49,051 nucleotides of DNA from Natronosalvus hydrolyticus (GTDB lineage Archaea > Halobacteriota > Halobacteria > Halobacteriales > Natrialbaceae), in the NCBI GenBank assembly GCA_025517525.1, contig JAOPJZ010000026.1:1-49051 (forward strand). Reading direction: 5' to 3'. A model generated the notes under the pieces. That model worked only from the letters and a program-made list of their open reading frames with translations. It made no database searches and was not told where the DNA came from. The translations under genes were made by a program, and so were the position numbers. This document shows, one piece after another, positions 36,640 through 44,039 of the stretch. Position 1 is the stretch's first letter. Each line of letters opens with the position of its first letter.

Positions 36640-37233
36640 ATGTACATCGGACGCTTCGTCGTCGTCGGCCCGGACGTCGGTGCCTACCACGTTTCCTCGA
36701 GATCGTTCCCCAACCGCCGGATTACCGCCCGTGAAGACGCCCTCACCGTCGGCCCGACCGAGGACGCTCCCGAGACGGACAACCCCTACGTCGCCTACAA
36801 CTGTCTGCGCGTCGTCGACACGCCGACAGGCGAGACCGTCGCCTTCGGTAACGGCTCGCACGTCGACCCCATCGCCGAAAAGCTCGAGATGGGCTACCCG
36901 GCTCGAGACGCCCTGGCGACCGCTCTACTCGCGCTCGATTTCGAGAAGGACGATTACGACACCCCCCGAATCGCCGCCACCATCGACGCCGACGGCGAGG
37001 CCCTGATCGCCACCGTTCGCCGCGACGCCCTGCTGGTCGAGACCGTCGACGAACCAACCCTCGTTGCGACCTACGAGAAAGACACTCCGGAGGCGTTCGA
37101 CTTCGGCGCCTCGAGTGCCAAGGGTGCCGCCAGCGAGGCGCTCGAGAGCGAGTTCGAACACGCGGTCTGTGCCGCCGGCGTCGTCCGAACCGAGGACGGT
37201 TTCGAGACGGCTATCGACAACGGAAATCAGTAG
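36640..37233 (+). CDS. purO: IMP cyclohydrolase, archaeal type
   Basis: A 197-residue enzyme closing the purine ring, FAICAR to IMP, at the last step of de novo purine synthesis in many archaea. The start MYIGRFVVVGPDVGAYHVSS and the motifs SFPNRRIT and NPYVAYNCLRVVDTP are family features, and length is normal. ATG 36640 is the natural start. It is a single gene, without other pur genes here. Confidence 0.95.
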   Translation: MYIGRFVVVGPDVGAYHVSSRSFPNRRITAREDALTVGPTEDAPETDNPYVAYNCLRVVDTPTGETVAFGNGSHVDPIAEKLEMGYPARDALATALLALDFEKDDYDTPRIAATIDADGEALIATVRRDALLVETVDEPTLVATYEKDTPEAFDFGASSAKGAASEALESEFEHAVCAAGVVRTEDGFETAIDNGNQ

Positions 37234-37284
37234 CCGGCACAGGTTTCGCCTCGCGGGATTTCGCTCACCGCCAGATCCAGTTCA

Positions 37285-37333
37285 CCGGCGGTCGAGGCGG
37301 ATACCCCGACCCTTGAGGTCGGGGTTGTTGACC
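37285..37333 (+). mobile_element. Solitary IS200/IS605-like terminal hairpin
   Basis: GGCGGATACCCCGACC ... GGTCGGGG forms a perfect 8-bp stem (37304-37311 and 37317-37324) with loop CTTGA, in the style of haloarchaeal IS1341-type ends. It lies between purO and the phosphodiesterase gene with no transposase frame. Confidence 0.5.
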
Positions 37334-37376
37334 AACGCCGTCAGTTACAAACATCTTGCAGCCGTCATTTCGAGCC

Positions 37377-38036
37377 ATGCAAGTCGGACTCATCTCGGAC
37401 GTTCACGGGAACCTGCCCGCCCTCGAGGCTGTCCTCGAGGACTGTCCAGCGGTCGACGCACTCGTCTGTGCGGGCGACGTCGTCGGCTACAATCCCTGGC
37501 CGGGTGAGTGCGTGGATACACTCCGGAAACTCGAGGTACCGACGGTGATGGGTAATCACGACCGGGCCGTCGTCCGCGAAACCGGCTTCCGGTTCAACCG
37601 AATGGCCCAGGCCGGCGTCGAATACGCCCTCGAGCATCTCGAGGCCGCCCAGCGGGAGTGGCTCGCTGCGCTGCCGGACGAGCGGACGTGTTTCGACGGC
37701 CAGGTCAAACTCGTCCATGGCCATCCAGTGGACCCCGATCGGTACACCTACCCGAAGGATTTCTCGCCGCGACTCCTCGGGGACGAATCCGTGCTGGTGC
37801 TTGGGCACACCCACGTCCAGCACGTCGAACGCTACGGGGATGGCGTCGTCGTCAATCCCGGCAGCGTCGGCCAACCGCGCGACGGCGACCCGCGAGCCGC
37901 CTACGCCATCCTCGACCTCGAGCGTCGAGACGTGGCGACCCACCGTGTCGAGTACGACATCGACCGCGTCCAGACCGCCGTCTCCAGAGCCGAGTTACCC
38001 GAACGAATCGGGACGCGATTGGGTCGAGGAGAGTAA
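37377..38036 (+). CDS. Metallophosphoesterase, YfcE-like
   Basis: A 219-residue calcineurin-type phosphoesterase, started at MQVGLISDVHGN; an ATG 7 codons earlier is possible. All metal-binding motifs are present: SDVHGN, CAGDVVGYN, VMGNHDRAV, VHGHPVD and LGHTHVQH. The family hydrolyses phosphodiesters or nucleotides; the substrate is unknown. The promoter must lie in the short stretch after the IS-like hairpin. Degenerate 20-bp repeats of GGTCTATCGAG type follow its stop (38038-38100). Confidence 0.94.
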   Translation: MQVGLISDVHGNLPALEAVLEDCPAVDALVCAGDVVGYNPWPGECVDTLRKLEVPTVMGNHDRAVVRETGFRFNRMAQAGVEYALEHLEAAQREWLAALPDERTCFDGQVKLVHGHPVDPDRYTYPKDFSPRLLGDESVLVLGHTHVQHVERYGDGVVVNPGSVGQPRDGDPRAAYAILDLERRDVATHRVEYDIDRVQTAVSRAELPERIGTRLGRGE

Positions 38037-38145
38037 ACGGTCGGTCTATCGAGAAAGCGCCAGGTCTGTCGGATGAGTGCCTGATCTATCGAGTGAACGT
38101 TCTGGCATGGGTGTACGCGGCCGACTACTGGCCCGACGACAGACC

Positions 38146-38394
38146 CTAGGAATCCGTCTCGACACCCCACTCGAGTTCGATAGTAACTTCCTCGCGTCGC
38201 CGACCGAGCATCGGTGACCGTTCCTCGACGGTTATTTCGTACTCGGGTGACTCACTGGGCGTCAACGTGACGACTTTGTTGCCGACGGTGACGTTCGCCG
38301 GGCCGTCGCCCCGAAGTTCGCTGGCCAGTGCTTGCAGGCGGTCAGCCGTTTCCTCCCTCGAAAGGGTCTCGTTCGCGGTCGTTTTATCGCCCAT
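38146..38394 (-). CDS. Amphi-Trp domain protein
   Basis: An 82-residue protein. ETLSREETADRLQALASELR forms an amphipathic helix. The following NKVVTLTPSESPEYEITVEE and IELEWGV match the small haloarchaeal amphi-Trp family of unknown role. Length is normal for this family. It lies 232 bp downstream of the phosphomutase stop on the same strand, with no gene in between. Confidence 0.85.
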   Translation of the reverse strand: MGDKTTANETLSREETADRLQALASELRGDGPANVTVGNKVVTLTPSESPEYEITVEERSPMLGRRREEVTIELEWGVETDS

Positions 38395-38626
38395 AGGCCA
38401 TCCGCACCGACCAGCGCTAAAAATATTGGCCTCGAACCCATCCGTACGCTTTCGTTACCACGTCCTCGCCCCCTTCCGTCCATCATCGGCCACGCGACTA
38501 CGCCAGTCCCAACCCGTCAGTACCAGGGCTATGTCACAGCCATAGTCCCCCTTAATCGCTTCCTGAAAGTCCCGAGACCCGAACGCTACCCTCTCCACTC
38601 GCGTGTCTCGATAGTTCCAGAAATCA

Positions 38627-40048
38627 CTATTCCCTCACCGACTCGAGCAGTCGTTCACCCGCCTCGAGCAGTTCCGTCACTCGGTCGAGGGTTTCGGCTT
38701 CGGCGTACACGCGCAACACGGGTTCGGTCCCGCTGGGGCGAACGAGCAGCCACGAGCCGTCCTCGAGGGCCAGTTTGTAGCCGTCGGCCGTGTTCACCGA
38801 TTCGACGGCCGCCCCCGCGACGGTGTTGGGGACGTCGTCAGCGAGCGCCTCCAGACGGGAAGCTTTCTCCCCGTCGGGGCAGGGGACGCTCGTCTTTCGC
38901 TGGACGATGTGGCCGTGGATCTCGAGCAAGCGGTCGACGCGGTCGTCGATAGGTTCGGCCGCGTGCATACACGCAGTGAGCAGCGCCACGAGCACCCCGT
39001 CTTTCTCGCGGACGTGCCCGCGGACGCTGAACCCGCCTGATTCCTCGCCACCAACGAGGGCGTCGTGCTCAGCCATTCCCTGGGCAACCCACTTGAAGCC
39101 AACGGGCACTTCGTAGACCAACTCGCCGTGTGCCTCGCCGATGCGGTCGAGCAGCGAAGTGGTCGATACCGTTCGAATTGCCGGGCCGGATCGGGACTCG
39201 AGCAGCCAGTCGAAAAGCGCTGCAAAGAGTAGGTTCTCGTCGAGATATCCCCGTTCCGGCGTGACGACAGCAATTCGGTCGGCGTCACCATCGTTCGCGA
39301 CGCCCAGATCGGCCGCCCCGGAGGTGACGACGTCGGCTAGTTCCTCGAGCGTCTCCGCCGCCGGTTCTGGCGCGCCGCCACCGAACTCGGAGTCGCGCGT
39401 ACACCGCAGGCGTTCGACCCCGGCACCGGCCCGTTCGAGGAGCGCATCCGTGGTTCCTCGACCGCTGCCGTGCATCGCGTCGTAGGCGACGGTAAGACCC
39501 TCGAGGTGTGTGTGAACGTCCGTGCCATCGGTTCCGGAAGCGTCCTCGAGGACCGATTCCGTGAGTTCGAGACAGTGGGTGGCGTGATCTTCGAGCGGGT
39601 CGAACCCCCGGACGGATCCGTGTTCGTCTGCGGGGAGCGGTGTTGGTTCGGCCAGCGAATCCGAAATCGCGTCCATCACCGGCGGCAGCGCCGGTGCGCC
39701 GTCGCTCGGAATGAACTTAATGCCGTTGTCCGATGGCGGGTTGTGCGAGGCCGTGATCACGACCGCCCCGGCACACTCGCGGTCGACGACCGTGTACGCA
39801 TACAGCGGCGTCGGTCGGTCACGCTCGCTGAGCAGGACGTCGAACCCGTTCGCACAGAGGACCCGCGATACCTCCTCGGCAAACCCTCGAGACCCCTCTC
39901 GAGCGTCGTAGCCGACGACGACCGGTTGGTCGTGTCCCTCCGCTCGAAGCGTCGATGCGATACCCTGGGCGACCATCCGAACGCGATCCGGCGTGAACGT
40001 ATCGAGAGGCGCTCGCCAGCCGTCAGTTCCGAACGCGATCTGCTCCAT
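38627..40048 (-). CDS. Phosphoglucomutase/phosphomannomutase family protein
   Basis: A 473-residue enzyme interconverting sugar 1- and 6-phosphates. The phosphoserine loop is VVITASHNPPSDNG (about residue 100). The metal loop is NDGDADRIAVV, the sugar-binding loop GGEESGGFSVRG, and the phosphate-binding loop RPSGTEPVLRVYAE. Its start MEQIAFGTDGWRA is typical. Substrate preference (glucose, mannose, glucosamine) is not readable. It may feed sugar nucleotides to glycoprotein synthesis, which would suit the glycosylated surface protein here, but that is inference. Confidence 0.95.
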   Translation of the reverse strand: MEQIAFGTDGWRAPLDTFTPDRVRMVAQGIASTLRAEGHDQPVVVGYDAREGSRGFAEEVSRVLCANGFDVLLSERDRPTPLYAYTVVDRECAGAVVITASHNPPSDNGIKFIPSDGAPALPPVMDAISDSLAEPTPLPADEHGSVRGFDPLEDHATHCLELTESVLEDASGTDGTDVHTHLEGLTVAYDAMHGSGRGTTDALLERAGAGVERLRCTRDSEFGGGAPEPAAETLEELADVVTSGAADLGVANDGDADRIAVVTPERGYLDENLLFAALFDWLLESRSGPAIRTVSTTSLLDRIGEAHGELVYEVPVGFKWVAQGMAEHDALVGGEESGGFSVRGHVREKDGVLVALLTACMHAAEPIDDRVDRLLEIHGHIVQRKTSVPCPDGEKASRLEALADDVPNTVAGAAVESVNTADGYKLALEDGSWLLVRPSGTEPVLRVYAEAETLDRVTELLEAGERLLESVRE

Positions 40049-40193
40049 ACGCGTCCCTCGAGGCCGGTCCCGAAAAAACCGCTGGTGATCGACACGAACG
40101 CGGCGGGGCCGTGATAGCGACGGGCCGCTGTACGACAGCCGCCGACAATTCGGAAGTCGAGATTGTTTTATTCGACTCGGCCATGTCTCCTGT

Positions 40194-40784
40194 ATGAGCC
40201 GGTCCCCACAGGTCCTCGCTGTCTCCTCGAGCCTCCGGGCGGAGAGTTACACGCGCACAGCCCTGAAATACGTCCTCGAGGCAGCCGAAGCTACCGGAGC
40301 CGAGACGACGTTACTCGATCTGGGCGCGTACGATCTTCCGGTGTACAACCCCGATATTGACGATCAAGGCGACGGCGCTGCAGTGATGAAACTCGCCCGT
40401 GAGGCCGACGCAATCGCCATCGGCACCCCGGTCTACCACGGGACGTTCTCGGGTGCGTTCAAGAACTTCCACGATTACTGCGGCTGGGACGAGTTCGAGA
40501 ACACCACCGTCGGCCTGCTGGCGACTGCTGGCGGTGGCTCCTACGGGCCAACCCTCGAGCACCTGCGAAGCACGATGCGGGGTGTCCACGCCTGGGTGTT
40601 GCCCCACCAGGTCGGGATTCGAAACGCCTCCGGCAAGTTCGAGTACGACCCCGCTGCCATCGACGAGCGCGCGTTCATCGACTCGAGTCTCGAAGACAGA
40701 GTCGAGAAACTGGGTCGGCAGCTCGTCGAGTATGCGTTTATCGAGGCCCAGCAGCCCCCAGAGATTTCGACCACGGACGACTGA
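40194..40784 (+). CDS. NADPH-dependent FMN reductase family protein
   Basis: A 196-residue flavodoxin-like protein. The phosphate-binding loop VSSSLRAESYTRTAL and the flavin loop IGTPVYHGTFSGAFKNFHD match the SsuE/ArsH/azoreductase family. LLATAGGGSYGPTLEHLRS is the second flavin contact. It probably reduces FMN, quinones or azo compounds with NAD(P)H. It is convergent with the blue copper gene, and the repeat array lies between them. Confidence 0.93.
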   Translation: MSRSPQVLAVSSSLRAESYTRTALKYVLEAAEATGAETTLLDLGAYDLPVYNPDIDDQGDGAAVMKLAREADAIAIGTPVYHGTFSGAFKNFHDYCGWDEFENTTVGLLATAGGGSYGPTLEHLRSTMRGVHAWVLPHQVGIRNASGKFEYDPAAIDERAFIDSSLEDRVEKLGRQLVEYAFIEAQQPPEISTTDD

Positions 40785-40888
40785 TACGGCCTTTTCGGCT
40801 CATGAAAGCGGTGATCCCTGTTTGGGCTCTGGGCTCCGCATGCGGTTTCTGATCGGCTCGAGTCACCGAACCGTAGCGAACACACGCT

Positions 40889-40990
40889 CGAGTCCGTGCC
40901 CAGTTCGAGTCCGTGCCCAGTTCGAGTCCGTGCCCAGTTCGAGTCCGTGCCCAGTTCGAGTCCGTGCCCAGTTCGAGTCCGTGCCCAGCA
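40889..40990. repeat. Six tandem copies of a 17-bp unit
   Basis: CGAGTCCGTGCCCAGTT occurs six times head to tail without spacers; the sixth ends CA instead of TT. It lies between convergent genes and outside supported coding sequence. Because 17 is not a multiple of three, every frame cycles, so it is unlikely to code. Confidence 0.95.
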
Positions 40991-41012
40991 ATACGGTCGC
41001 ACGTCAAGCACA

Positions 41013-41636
41013 TCACTCTCCTGTTGCCCCGCCAAATCGCATGAACATGTACGTGAGTGCCAACACGGCGACCAGCGAGACGACGGTCGCAATCGCTAGC
41101 GTCCACGCCGAAAACGGGACGACCTCCGGAATTACGGCATCGTCGTCGGGCGATGCCTCTGGGTCGACCACGATCGTCCCGATCATGCCCAGTCCGATAT
41201 GCGGAGCGCAGTGAAAGTCGTAGGTCCCCTCGACCTCGAACGTATACTCGTACTCGAAGCCGGTGTCTTCGATCGGTTCGTAGCCATCCCAGTCCGCGTC
41301 TTCGGGCTGGTCGTCGACCACGATATTGTGGTTATCGGTTATCCAGACGAACTCGACCCGCGTTCCTGGTGGGATCTCGAGGTCGCTCGCGGTACTCGGC
41401 TCGTAGGCGAAGTCGACCAGTTCGACGATGACGGAGTCAGCGGGCTGGACGGTATCGTCCTCCTCGTCCTCGTCCGGTTCCTCGTCGGGCTCATCCTGGG
41501 TTTCGTCCTCCGCAGTGTCGTCCTGTGCGGTGACCGACCCCGGCCAGAGGGTCGATGCAAGGAGAAAAGCGAGTCCGTGAAGGGCCTTTCGGCGGTCGAG
41601 ATGGACTGAATCTGCGGTTGCGAGGTCACGAGGCAT
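41013..41636 (-). CDS. Membrane-anchored blue copper (plastocyanin/halocyanin-type) protein
   Basis: A 207-residue protein started at MPRDLATADS. A signal-like hydrophobic segment (ALHGLAFLLASTLW) precedes an acidic Glu/Asp linker. The copper domain has a His in ITDNHNIVV and the Cys, His, Met ligands in FHCAPHIGLGMIG. A C-terminal helix, AIATVVSLVAVLALTYMF, anchors it. It differs from the lipoprotein halocyanin at 4260, so the two carry copper in different settings. It may donate electrons to a terminal oxidase. Confidence 0.9.
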   Translation of the reverse strand: MPRDLATADSVHLDRRKALHGLAFLLASTLWPGSVTAQDDTAEDETQDEPDEEPDEDEEDDTVQPADSVIVELVDFAYEPSTASDLEIPPGTRVEFVWITDNHNIVVDDQPEDADWDGYEPIEDTGFEYEYTFEVEGTYDFHCAPHIGLGMIGTIVVDPEASPDDDAVIPEVVPFSAWTLAIATVVSLVAVLALTYMFMRFGGATGE

Positions 41637-41770
41637 GTCGATCAGTCCTGATACACCCCCAAGGCTGAAAGAACAGGGCCCAACAACCACGAGGGTGTGA
41701 ACGTCCCTGTAATCGAGTGGGTAGTAGGTTCCCTCGAGTTCGAGACGCGGCTAGCGTGCGCTACAGACGA

Positions 41771-42025
41771 TTATGCCTCCTCGAGACCGACCAACCGTTC
41801 CTTCTGAGCGCGCGTAAGTTGCTTGATCGCGTACTCCCGTGACATCGCCGCGGATTTACTCTCGTAGCGTTCGCTGTAGACGACCTCGACGGGCGTTCGC
41901 CCGCGGGTGTACTTCGCACCGACGCCGCGATTGTGTTCGTCGACCCGTCGCTCGAGGTCGGTGGTGTAGCCAGTATACAGCGAGCCGTCAGCACACTCGA
42001 GGACGTAGACGACGTGGGCAGCCAT
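41771..42025 (-). CDS. GIY-YIG domain protein
   Basis: An 84-residue UPF0213-like small nuclease-fold protein, started at MAAHVVYVLECADGSLYTGY. The GIY-YIG signature appears as VYVLE ... YTGYTTDLERRVDEHN, followed by the Arg and Glu region GRTPVEVVYSERYESKSAA. The role is unknown, perhaps DNA maintenance. A longer upstream extension is open but not conserved-looking. Confidence 0.9.
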   Translation of the reverse strand: MAAHVVYVLECADGSLYTGYTTDLERRVDEHNRGVGAKYTRGRTPVEVVYSERYESKSAAMSREYAIKQLTRAQKERLVGLEEA

Positions 42026-42124
42026 CGTCTCGGCGTACGGACGACGGATAGAAAAGCGTCCTGACCGGGGCCAAGTTCTTCCTTGCAAGCGATACAGCGG
42101 GGTAGGGATCGGTGTCGGTCCCTA

Positions 42125-42274
42125 TCAGGTGCCTCTGGCGCGCTCTCTGGCGACTTCGGCGATTCCCGCGTTGGCCGAGCAGCTGATGCACGCGTGAATC
42201 TCGCCGTTCGCGTCCGCAAAGACGCGTGCAAAGCGTTCAGACACATGCGCGCCGCAATGGTTACACGTGGGCAT
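42125..42274 (-). CDS. Small CxxC zinc-binding protein (DUF7563-like)
   Basis: A 49-residue protein, missed by length cutoffs. It begins MPTCNHCGAHVSERFARVF and contains a second pair in HACISCS, a tetracysteine zinc site (CxxC-x(n)-CxxC). It ends VARERARGT at the stop at 42125-42127. The pattern fits a widespread haloarchaeal single-zinc-ribbon family. The function is unknown, possibly protein or nucleic-acid binding. Upstream is an AT-rich stretch up to larB. Confidence 0.85.
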   Translation of the reverse strand: MPTCNHCGAHVSERFARVFADANGEIHACISCSANAGIAEVARERARGT

Positions 42275-42357
42275 GGTAACGCCGGCTATCGACCGGCACT
42301 ATATGATAATCGCTACATGGTTAAATAGGCTTAGCCAAACACTGTTAATTTTTACCT

Positions 42358-43155
42358 CTAAGAAAGATTTTCTTCGCTATTAGAAGCCTTTGCTGAACTA
42401 TCTGCAACATCGGCCACTGCCCGGCCGATCAACGTTGCCTGCGCACCAGCGACGAATCCCGCATCGATGTTGACGACCGAGAGTACCGTACAGGACTGCA
42501 ACATTCCGGCAAGTGCGGCCTCACCATCGCCACCGTGGCCGTAGCCGCTCGAGACTGGCACGCCGATCACCGGGGTGTTCACCAGTCCCGCGACGACGGT
42601 CGCCAGCGCACCCTCGCGGCCAGCAACGACGATGCAGACGTCGGCCGCTCGCAACCGCTCGACCTGATCCAGCAGCCGATCCAGTGCCGCAACGCCAACG
42701 TCCTCCAGTCGGTCGACCTCGAGGCCGCCGTCGACACAGACGAGTTCCGCCTCGTCAGCAACCGGGCCATCGACGGTTCCAGCGGTCACGATAGAGACCG
42801 TCGCCGGAACGCTCGAACGGTCGTCCGTCTCGGCGGTGACGAGCATCGTCGAGCCACGGCGATCGACCGTTGCGTCCGGGGCTTCCCGGTCGAGGTGTGT
42901 CTCAAGTGCCGATACCTGTTCGTCGCTTAATCGCGTCAGTAGTGCCCGACCGGTCGTCTTGAGTGAGGTGAGAGCGAGGTCCTGTACCTGCGAAACCGAC
43001 TTTCCCTCGGCGAGAATAGCTTCGGGAATGCCGCGTCGGGCTGGCCTGGCCGCGTCGAATCGGCCGGCCTCCTCCGTCACGTAGCCGTTGAGTCGTCCCT
43101 CGGCCTCGGCGGGTGAGATTTCTCCAGCCGCCACGGCCTCGAGCAGTTCGCGCAT
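42358..43155 (-). CDS. larB: LarB, nickel-pincer cofactor biosynthesis protein
   Basis: A 265-residue PurE-like carboxylase/hydrolase acting on nicotinate adenine dinucleotide, the first step of the nickel-pincer cofactor of lactate racemase and relatives. Family features: RRGIPEAILAEGKS, DVCIVVAGREGALATVVAGL, GVPVSSGYGHGGDGEAAL and the active-site Cys in MLQSCTVLSVVN. A short polar C-terminal tail follows. larC and larE are not in the window, so it may act on its own or with distant partners. Confidence 0.92.
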   Translation of the reverse strand: MRELLEAVAAGEISPAEAEGRLNGYVTEEAGRFDAARPARRGIPEAILAEGKSVSQVQDLALTSLKTTGRALLTRLSDEQVSALETHLDREAPDATVDRRGSTMLVTAETDDRSSVPATVSIVTAGTVDGPVADEAELVCVDGGLEVDRLEDVGVAALDRLLDQVERLRAADVCIVVAGREGALATVVAGLVNTPVIGVPVSSGYGHGGDGEAALAGMLQSCTVLSVVNIDAGFVAGAQATLIGRAVADVADSSAKASNSEENLS

Positions 43156-43237
43156 ACCAGAGGAGTCGGGCTCGAGGCTATAGGATTCTGTTGGTTACCG
43201 GCGAGTTCGCCTGATACTCGAGCATCCACCTGGTGGC

Positions 43238-43314
43238 TTCCCAGACCTGAACGGATGCGTGAAACCGATTACAGGCGTCCGGTTTCACGCATCGGTCGAC
43301 GGTTGGGAGGGTAC
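43238..43314 (+). repeat. 77-bp structured element, copy A
   Basis: It runs TTCCCAGACCTGAAC, then an inner stem (GATGCGTGAAACCG 43254-43267 with CGGTTTCACGCATC 43280-43293), then GGTTGGGAGGGTAC. The outer arms (TTCCCA side and TTGGGA side) pair on the same axis. It aligns without gaps to the inverted copy at 43892-43968. Confidence 0.85.
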
Positions 43315-43532
43315 TAGTTCGGGCCCGAGCGCCGAGTGCCATGTAAATGAAGATCCCGGAAACGGAGAATCCCGGGAACCCGGTCGAGAGCGCGCGCGAG
43401 CGGTGATCCGGCCATATATAGCGGAATATTCACGCTCGGCAGGTCATTCGACATATACTTTCCGGTGGGGAAGGCGTGTAAACACGCCGTATCGGCCCTC
43501 TGTGAGCCGAATTCGAGGGATATAAACAGAAC

Positions 43533-43541
43533 CTTTATAAG
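43533..43541 (+). promoter_or_regulatory. TATA box of the histone-like gene
   Basis: CTTTATAAG is centred about 30 bp upstream of the ATG at 43567. That places the RNA start within a few bases of the start codon, so the message is likely leaderless or nearly so. Confidence 0.6.
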
Positions 43542-43566
43542 ATGGAAACGGGAACGAGTAGCTTGT

Positions 43567-43734
43567 ATGGCAGATCTTATCGTCAAAGCAGCCGTAAAGG
43601 AAGCACTCGATGACAAAAACGTCGCTTCGGACTTCTACGAAGCACTCGACGACGAAGTTTCGGAACTGCTCGAGGACGCCGCCCGACGCGCCGAGGCCAA
43701 CGACCGGAAGACGGTCCAGCCTCGCGACCTGTAA
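43567..43734 (+). CDS. Histone-fold-like small protein (DUF1931 type)
   Basis: A 55-residue acidic protein. VKAAVKEALDDKNVASDFYE and LLEDAARRAEANDRKTVQPRDL have the helix-strand pattern of the C-terminal part of histone folds (R-K-T-V-x-P-R-D-L). Such small proteins are near universal in haloarchaea and are annotated as DUF1931 or histone-like; whether they bind DNA is unclear, given the acidic charge. ATG 43567 follows the TATA box at 43533. It lies between the two inverted 77-bp elements. Confidence 0.9.
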   Translation: MADLIVKAAVKEALDDKNVASDFYEALDDEVSELLEDAARRAEANDRKTVQPRDL

Positions 43735-44039
43735 GCAGGCGTAGATCCCCCATTTTATCGGACGCTACACCCTCGAGTGACAACCCTTACCGTCGACTGT
43801 CGGTTGTATCGGCGACTGCAAATCAGCGATGTGGGCGTCGACAGTCCAACGCTCTCCAGACTAACCGTTCCCGGGGTGTTGTCGTCTCTACGTACCCTCC
43901 CAAACGTCTATCCGTGAGTGAAATCGAACCGCACCACATGATTTCACCCACGGGTTCAGGTTTGGGAACGCACTAAGCAGTCGGCAAGGGGCCCGCCACT
44001 GACCGATACTCTGTGACCCCAATCCCGGAGTAAGGGATG
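43735..44039. other. Intergenic region after the histone-like gene
   Basis: It contains the inverted 77-bp element copy B (43892-43968). Otherwise I see no gene. Confidence 0.6.
43892..43968 (-). repeat. 77-bp structured element, copy B
   Basis: The minus strand reads TTCCCAAACCTGAAC ... GTTTGGGAGGGTAC. The inner stem CCGTGGGTGAAATC pairs with GATTTCACTCACGG, and the outer stem TCCCAAAC with GTTTGGGA. It is the inverted counterpart of copy A, with the ends most conserved and several stem positions changed on both sides. Confidence 0.85.

Larger units (their letters stand above)
43156..43566. other. Intergenic region upstream of the histone-like gene
   Basis: It holds the 77-bp element at 43238-43314, and several TATA-like sites (ATATATA near 43414, ACATATACT near 43449, TTTATAA at 43534). 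A hairpin GGCGTGT-AAA-CACGCC lies near 43475-43490. No protein gene is supported. Confidence 0.6.

Noticed and set aside
38038..38100. Fifth case of gene-end duplication after the phosphodiesterase gene
   Set aside because: Degenerate 20-bp GGTCTATCGAG-like units are visible, but similarity to the coding end is too weak.
40889..40990. CRISPR array
   Set aside because: The 17-bp units are directly adjacent with no spacers and there are no cas genes.
41761..42246. 161-codon minus-strand frame overlapping the GIY-YIG gene
   Set aside because: It conflicts with the GIY-YIG and 49-residue zinc protein frames, which have clear family motifs.
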